A stretch of 64,000 nt of DNA from Perkinsus chesapeaki. Taxonomy: Eukaryota; Perkinsozoa; Perkinsida; Perkinsidae. The stretch is taken from positions 9,372 to 73,371 of the forward strand of contig JAAPAO010000029.1 in the NCBI GenBank assembly GCA_013115145.1, in the 5' to 3' direction. Below the pieces are notes generated by a model that ran no database searches, had not been told where the DNA came from, and was given only the letters and a program-made list of their open reading frames with translations. The position numbers were made by a program, and so were the translations under genes. Of this stretch, positions 58,334-64,000 are shown piece by piece; position 1 is the first letter of the stretch, and each line of letters opens with the position of its first letter.

Positions 58334-61300
58334 ATGAAACGGATTTTTAGAAATAGTATGATATGGGGTAACGGCAGTACAGACCGTTCCTCTCCCGAGG
58401 GGCCGGACGATGATGACGAGGGCGGCCCGGGGGTGGAAAGCGACCCGATCGCCCCGCTCTTTACGAGGGAAAATGGGACCTGGCCGAAGTGCTTGAGGGA
58501 GATGGATGAAGGGGAAAGTAAGGACTTTTGTGTGGAAGTATCTTTTACAAGTGTGCAGGTATGGGGTCGAGCTCAAGTCGAATGATAGTGTCATCTTATA
58601 CGTCTGTGAATCCTCTGGGTTTTCATAACAATGAGGATCGTACTATGTACTATCAGGAGACACTGAAAATTAAGGGGATATCTCAAGATATATATGTAAG
58701 AATTATTCTGGGGAAGATAGTCGCTAGTAGATCATAGGAGAGAAACGTTTGAAAGGTATTTGATGCTTATTATTTCACTTGAAACTATTCTCTTGCTATT
58801 TTGTTTCGAATTATTATATTATAATATCCCTCATTATTATATTATAATATCCCTCATTATTATATTATAATATCCCTCATTATTATATTATAATATCCCT
58901 CATTATTANNNNNNNNNNNNNNNNNNNNNNNNNNNNNNNNNNNNNNNNNNNNNNNNNNNNNNNNNNNNNNNNNNNNNNNNNNNNNNNNNNNNNNNNNNNN
59001 NNNNNTTATATTATAACGTTTTATCATAACATCACTGACCTGAAAACTTCGAGCAGCATTTATACAGCATTTGTATATCATGTATTATCTAACACCGAGT
59101 TCGATTAGTCCTTCATCATCATCCTCTCCTCCTCAGGTTTTCGGAGCTCTCGATGGCCATGACGGTACGACAGCGTGCGAGCTAGTGGCTGCAGATTTCC
59201 CTGGTCGATGGATCAACGGTGCTGTTGACGGCGGGAAGTTTGATGTTTCTGTAAGAACCATTGCCGGGGGGTTGCCGATTTTTCTGGGACTGATTTTCGG
59301 TAGCTCTCGCAAGTGGTTTGAGTCAGTGTCTCTGGTGTAGGAAGTATTAGGCGAGCGCGATCGTTGAGGGACCGAGTCGTCTAATCTGAAAATCCAAGAA
59401 GTGTTTTTATATAATGAAAAGCATAGAGTCGCCATGGAATGGATGAGGCCTTGTTTGCCTTTACTTGGTTATTCTTTAACGCAGTGGCTTTGTTGTTGTT
59501 TTCCAGATCGTAGACTCCGCGGCGTCGGGGCTTAAGCACTGCGAGCAAGTATTGCAAACGTCAAACTGCAGCGCGGGAGTGTGTGTATTGGGCAACTTGC
59601 TAATAGGAAGGTACTGCGGATTGAACTAGGGTGCTTTGCATGAAAGGATGGCGCCTCGTCCTGTTCAGGTATTTGTACTGCGCAAATCTCGGTGATTGCC
59701 GAGCTGCCTGGATACCCCTCCGGTTTCACGGACCAAACTGCGACCTCAACAGATCGGAGGACATCATTTCCGATGGCGGGATAATCTGGACCAGGTTAGA
59801 CGGGCAAATCGATCGTCCGATCGATTTCGCTGAGCTCAGTCGTGATATGAAGGCGACAGCGCCCTACGAACAGAGACGGATTTCCAACGCGGGTGGACGA
59901 GTCACCGATGGCCGCGTGGCTGGTGTGCTTGAGCCGAGGTGAGAGTCTTCCTATATGGAACTGGGGTGTTAGAATATGTTCACATGAAGAGGGAGAAAAA
60001 TATCTATTTTGAAATGGAATCGCATAGCCTATTCGGAATAGGAAGTAGCATCTAAAGTCCTGGCGGTTTTTACCTGGTATCGGCGGGCACCTAGGGGGTA
60101 CTGCAAGCTTGAGTCGATTGGAATCTTAGCTCGCCGAGTTCGTCTGCTGAGTTATATTCGTGTCTTGGCTCAGTCGTACAGTCGGCGATTTTGATGTTAA
60201 GATGCGCTTGCCTCCAGATGTTATTAGTGTTACGCCAGAGGTAGGCCGGAAGCTCGACAACGGTGCTGCAGTGTTGCTCAGGTGCGATGCGTTGATTTGT
60301 TAAAGGCTGCGAGAGGTGATGATGATAGTGGATTGGATGATATTAAGAAATATGGAGGATTCGGGCTCTTAATGAGCGCCACAGATGGTGGGTCTATAAG
60401 AACTCGCTTCTGCGTCTGGAAATGCTTTCTCATTCTCGTGTAGTAGCGACCACTTTGTGAATTATTGTACTGGTCGAAACAGTCGGTATGGCATGTAGAT
60501 CTATGAATGGGCAACTGGTGTAGATCTCAGAAAGTAGCAGATTGAATGGTAGAGTAGAATCAAGTTCAAGAGTAGCGACTAAGCTACAGTAAGGCTACTG
60601 CTTTATGGTTTCATTATTTCTTCATCCTTTATTATTTTCCATTTCTTTATGCTCGTGAGGTTCATTGCTTCCCGCTAGTATCCTTGTAGGTGGTTGGTTC
60701 TTAATAAACATGTCGCCAGGATTACACCTTTGTTTGTTTTTCCGCTTTCTTTGGAATGGATTTCCGAGTCCCATCCCGTTTATTATATGATAAAATCTAC
60801 ATTAGCACCGCTGCAAGGGGCACTCGAGATTCTCGAGCAGAACATTTATAGCACATAGAGAGCTAGCGAGAGCGCAGCAAGCTCTCATCGGTAACACCCT
60901 TCAGGAGGAGATAATCTTCGGTCGGGCTGGGATACATTCAATTGACTAGAAATTGCTCGAATGTGTTCTGCAAAGTTGTTCTACGTTGGACTAGGAACGC
61001 CACGTTTCATCTCGGGCACCATTTAGTAGTATTGGAGAATTACCTCTGACTTCGTCTCAGGCATTTGGGATGGGTGTGGCCGACGTGCTATTCGTCGAGC
61101 GGTTAATGAACACCGTACTGATTTGTATCGATCAATGAGATCGTTTTATGAGAAACAGAAGTCCGGGAAAACGGACATGCAACAATGCAAAAGGACGCTC
61201 GAGTTTATAGGGAAGAGGTAATTATAAACCTGGGGCATGTACCGGTATGGTGGTACATTAATGAATCGTCTTCTTCCCGAAATGGAAAATTCAGATATTT

Positions 61301-61413
61301 TTCGAAAGTATGGTTGTTAACGAGCTCTTCATCTTCTTGAGTGCAGCGTTGACCTGTGGTTCGTGCACTTATTCATAACTGAGCTTCGCGATGAGAGCAG
61401 GTCTATGGATTAA
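58334..61413 (+). CDS. PP2C-like (PPM) phosphatase domain protein, multi-exon, interrupted by a sequence gap
   Basis: PPM phosphatases are metal-dependent Ser/Thr phosphatases. Exon 1 (58334 to about 58558) starts MKRIFRNSMIWGNG and has an acidic stretch (EGPDDDDEGG). After the gap, the exon at about 59137-59250 reads VFGALDGHDGTTACELVAAD (family: FGVFDGHGG..A). About 59508-59610 reads SAASGLKHCEQVLQTSNCSA. About 59670-59940 reads YLYCANLGDCRAAW (family: ANVGDSRA), then YEQRRISNAGGRVTDGRVAG (family: E..RI..AGG.V...RV.G.L). About 60190-60240 reads TVGDFDVKMRLPPDVISV (family: SRA.GD...K). About 60281-60390 reads DDIKKYGGFGLLMSATDG, then across a 670-base intron GIWDGCGRRAIRRAV (family: ATDG.WD). 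The last ends LRDESRSMD. Metal-site residues look partly altered: DGHDG for DGHGG, GDC for GDS, and a C-terminus without DNMT. The RxxNED motif is not visible and could lie in the gap. Confidence 0.72.
58804..58908 (+). repeat. 23-base tandem repeat abutting the sequence gap
   Basis: At least four copies of a 23-base unit containing tattataatatccctcat run directly into the N run at 58909. The gap is probably an assembly break caused by this repeat, so true length is unknown. Confidence 0.9.
58909..59005. other. Assembly gap (97 N)
   Basis: An unbroken run of 97 undetermined bases. It lies between the first recognised exon and the DGHDG exon of the PP2C-like gene, so part of that gene's N-terminal domain may be missing from view. 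Confidence 1.
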
Positions 61414-62594
61414 TTAGGATTTGTAGTTCAAAACATTGCTTTTCCGGTGTCTCGACGCCTTCCCTCGATGGGTAGCGCCTCCAGGACCGGACTACAGGGA
61501 GAGGCTTTTGGATCTACTACCTTCGTAATCACTCTCTTCGCTCAGGATGGTGGAGATAGCTCGGCATGCTGGATCAGCGGATGACTGTACCTGCCAAATT
61601 GCCCTCATATTCGTCCCATCCGACTCCGCCGCCGCCTCGGACTCGGCCTCATCATCTGTCCATCCGGATGATTCTGATTGAATGTAGTGCGGGCTGGGCA
61701 AGTGATAATCTTCTTGGGCGTAGGATACATCGGTAACTTGTTTATTGAGTCACCACGGAAAAAGTGACATCCCATTGTCTATCACATGTTCTCTAAGAGA
61801 CTGTCAAAATATTGCAGTCCAAGGCTTTTCCCCTATGTAGCACCTGTGACTGTTTGTGTGGGATTCTTACTAAAGTAACATTTGTGAGGGTTGAAGTACT
61901 CTGTCTTTCTTGTCAGGAGTTTGCTTAGCGAATTGTGAAGGCGATGATGGCGTTGCTGTGTTGTTGTTATTATTCCATCACTATAAGACTGTTGTTATCA
62001 CCGAGTGTACTTCTAATATTTTTGCTAAATCCTATTTTCTTGAGTTCCGTCTAACCATCGGGAGTGTTGGGGTTTCTGCCGACTTTACAGAGCTATCACA
62101 TTTCCCAAAGAACAGTCAATGCTCGGATACGGAGAGAATTTGTTCGACCTTCGGGGAATCTTCTGACATAGTTGAGCTTACCGGATGGAAATGCGGGAGT
62201 ACAGTTCGTGTCACATTTCTCCTACGTTTCCGATAATTCATGGTGTTGGAAAAACTTTCCATCTAACGCAAATTTCGCGGAAGTTTCCTGGGGAATCCCG
62301 CCGTTTTGCGCCGTTTCTCGTGCGCAGTTTCAAACACCCTAGGATAATCAACAAAAGCCATACCAAAGTAGGCTGAGCATTGCTGAAGGCTCCCTTGAAA
62401 AGGCTTACGCGCTGATGCCCGTAGAGAGTCCGTCGGATTCTGTCTTATATGGTTATATGGTTATTTCTAGGAGGGTGTCATCGCAGATACAAGTTCAGCG
62501 CAAGGCACACTCCTTGTATCCGGGCTGCATTTCGAGCTATTCCGCGAGCGGATTCATGTTCTTAGAACATTAGTAATAATTCAGTATTTTTATA
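61414..62594. other. Spacer with one possible minus-strand exon
   Basis: Contains the acidic frame listed at 61492-61740 (-). A plus-strand frame at 61910-62236 (108 codons) has no recognisable features and I do not call it. Confidence 0.4.
61492..61740 (-). CDS. Possible exon of an acidic Ser/Glu-rich protein
   Basis: The minus strand is open from an acceptor-like position near 61740, reading VTDVSYAQEDYHLPSPHYIQ, then ESSGWTDDEAESEAAAESDG and CRAISTILSEESDYE, followed by a GTAG donor at about 61530. The composition resembles intrinsically disordered nuclear proteins. Partner exons on the minus strand (61.7-62.4 kb) were not found. Confidence 0.35.
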   Translation of the reverse strand, partial: QVTDVSYAQEDYHLPSPHYIQSESSGWTDDEAESEAAAESDGTNMRAIWQVQSSADPACRAISTILSEESDYEGSRSKSLSL

Positions 62595-64000
62595 ATGGCC
62601 ATTGAGGCTGGTGGCCTAGGGGAAGATGGGCCGCCATGTGAGCAGGTCACTAAAGGAGGAGGAGCAGCTTCACCGTCTACGAGTGCTGCGTCCTCTAGTA
62701 CAGGGGAGGAGGATGTGGTAGTAATATGGAGGGTGATGGATGGGCTGGGGGGAGGAATGTTCCTCTGGGGGAGGCCTAAATGTCACTAATACGAGCTGCT
62801 GTATATTTTTAAGAATGAAATGGTGAAATGGCGTCTTGTGGTGTATTTTCATCGAGTAATGATCTCGCTGCGACACTGTGGAGGATTTGTCTCGTTGCAC
62901 TAGCGATGATTCCGGTCGGCTGATGCCGACTTTCCAATTCGCGCGACAACTATACAGCACCTCACGCTACGTTTGAGCATTGTTGGAGTGCATGTATTTG
63001 GGCATCGCCTGCATATATTAGTGGTACTCTATCCCTAATAGGTTTTCTAACCCAAATCTCGAAGCATGAGAACATTTCAGGGGAATATTTCGATAGATCT
63101 TCGCAACTTTGAGCATCAAAGAATTTCTTTCACCTACTGTGATGGCTGTAGGGATGATAAACATGCTCTAGCGTTACTGTTTATGACAGTACGCAAACTT
63201 TTGTAAGGGTACCAGGAACTCGTTGAATAGATAATAGACTTACTTTTGGTAGTGTAATCTTCAAGTAGGCATTGCAGAATACTACCGGCCTGACCAGGAC
63301 ACAAATACTGTCTATTCATGTTACAGGGAGCGTCTGAAGCCCGTGGCATGTGTCTGTCGTCCAGCTCTTCTGATGAAGAGCTAGTGTTGGAGCAAGCATC
63401 GATGGTGAATCAAAAAAGTGGGAAGCGTAGGCGGAGGCGAAAAAGGTAGGGAGATCTGTCCCCTGAAATTTTGTCATCATAGGTTAGGTTTCGGTTCGGT
63501 CTTTGCGGATCTTGAAAAATCCCTATGGTATTATAGATATTATACAACTTGAATGTTAACAGAATTTGAATGAGGCTCTTGTTAGAATATTAAATCATGA
63601 ATATTGTCCCCTTCTGAGGCGCATAGAACGCGAACGTTAGTGTATGAGGGAAACGGAAAGAACCGATGGGATCGAGAATGGTGGTGTGCTATTCAGGAAA
63701 CGAAAGAAGAAAAATTCCCAAGCAACTTCTCCACAGGAATTAGAACTGATAGCAGCAGCCGGGCAAACGCGGTCACCTAGCGGGGAGAGCGACGAAGTCA
63801 TTAGTTTGGCGTCGGACTTCGGCCGTGATGGGGAGGGAGAGGTCATACATGATGCCAAAGGTGACGAGCTTGCCAATCGTACGCTATGGCGAGTGCGACG
63901 CTGGGCGACGGAAATGGTGTCGGAATCTGAGACCTCGTCGACGTCCTCTGACGTTGAGCTTCAATCTGATCTTGAGGAGGATGGTCAACGGACGCCTCGA
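62595..64000 (+). CDS. Charged Ser/Glu/Arg-rich protein, 5' exons only (runs off the window)
   Basis: Exon 1 (62595-62645) reads MAIEAGGLGEDGPPCEQ. Exon 2 (63327-63445) reads ARGMCLSSSSDEELVLEQAS then SGKRRRRRK, a likely nuclear localisation signal. Exon 3 (about 63649 to the window end, still open) reads NGGVLFRKRKKKNSQATSPQ, then SGESDEVISLASDFGRDG, TLWRVRRWATEMVSESETS and LQSDLEEDG. All three join in phase. Alternating acidic-Ser and basic clusters suggest a disordered nuclear protein such as a chromatin or RNA-processing factor, but no domain is visible. An alternative without the first intron would extend exon 1 to 62789. Confidence 0.55.

Overview
The window reads as nuclear DNA of an intron-rich protist. 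Almost every recognisable gene is cut into many small exons (often 60-150 bases) by short GT-AG introns, mostly about 35-140 bases. There are no operons or bacterial ribosome binding sites. Recognisable products include a SMU1 splicing factor, type I metacaspases, a TBC-TLD protein, an SLC25 carrier, a sphingoid-base kinase, a PP2C-like protein and one nuclear tRNA-Ser. An alveolate close to Perkinsus (Perkinsozoa, sister to dinoflagellates) is my best guess from gene style. This is inference; no marker gene in the window proves it.

Layout: 1-311 AT-rich tandem repeat; about 1155-3631 (+) TBC-TLD protein; 3766-4354 (+) a small unknown gene with a decayed copy near 9.2 kb and a frame-broken copy at 10.5 kb; 4665-8583 (+) SMU1; 8.6-15 kb gene-poor ground rich in perfect hairpins, with an AT-rich orphan gene (9663-10049) and an unknown gene (12380-13751); 15004-16167 (+) intronless pepsin-like protein; 16984-19315 (-) TraB-domain protein; 19515-19596 tRNA-Ser; 19627-22376 (-) unknown multi-exon genes; 22408-23793 (-) WD40 protein; 23.8-25.7 kb hairpin-rich spacer; 25698-26553 (-) GNAT acetyltransferase; 27443-30407 (+) SLC25 carrier resembling the peroxisomal nucleotide carrier; 31890-36752 (+) sphingosine/diacylglycerol-type lipid kinase.

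From 37297 to 53553 lie three head-to-tail type I metacaspase genes. Each has a helical UBA-like segment (seen in copies 2 and 3), a zinc ribbon of two CxxC pairs, a Gln/Pro-rich linker, the caspase fold with its His/Cys dyad, and a conserved C-terminal tail ending in a glycine-zipper-like stretch. Copies 1 and 2 share a nearly identical tract of about 320 bases that includes an intron, which points to gene conversion. Beyond the cluster lie a hAT-like transposase relic (about 54.4-54.9 kb), an unknown multi-exon gene (55.2-57.6 kb), a PP2C-like phosphatase gene interrupted by a 97-base run of N, and the 5' part of a charged, Ser-rich gene running off the right edge.

The genes do not form an obvious pathway. 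The strongest candidate for an under-described system is the metacaspase trio. Two genome-scale features also stand out: the density of long perfect inverted repeats in introns and spacers, and recurring tRNA T-arm-like (B-box) motifs that suggest a tRNA-derived SINE. Exon borders were placed by eye from reading frame, GT/AG signals and remembered family patterns. Those of the metacaspases, SMU1 and the lipid kinase are mostly consistent in phase; others are approximate.
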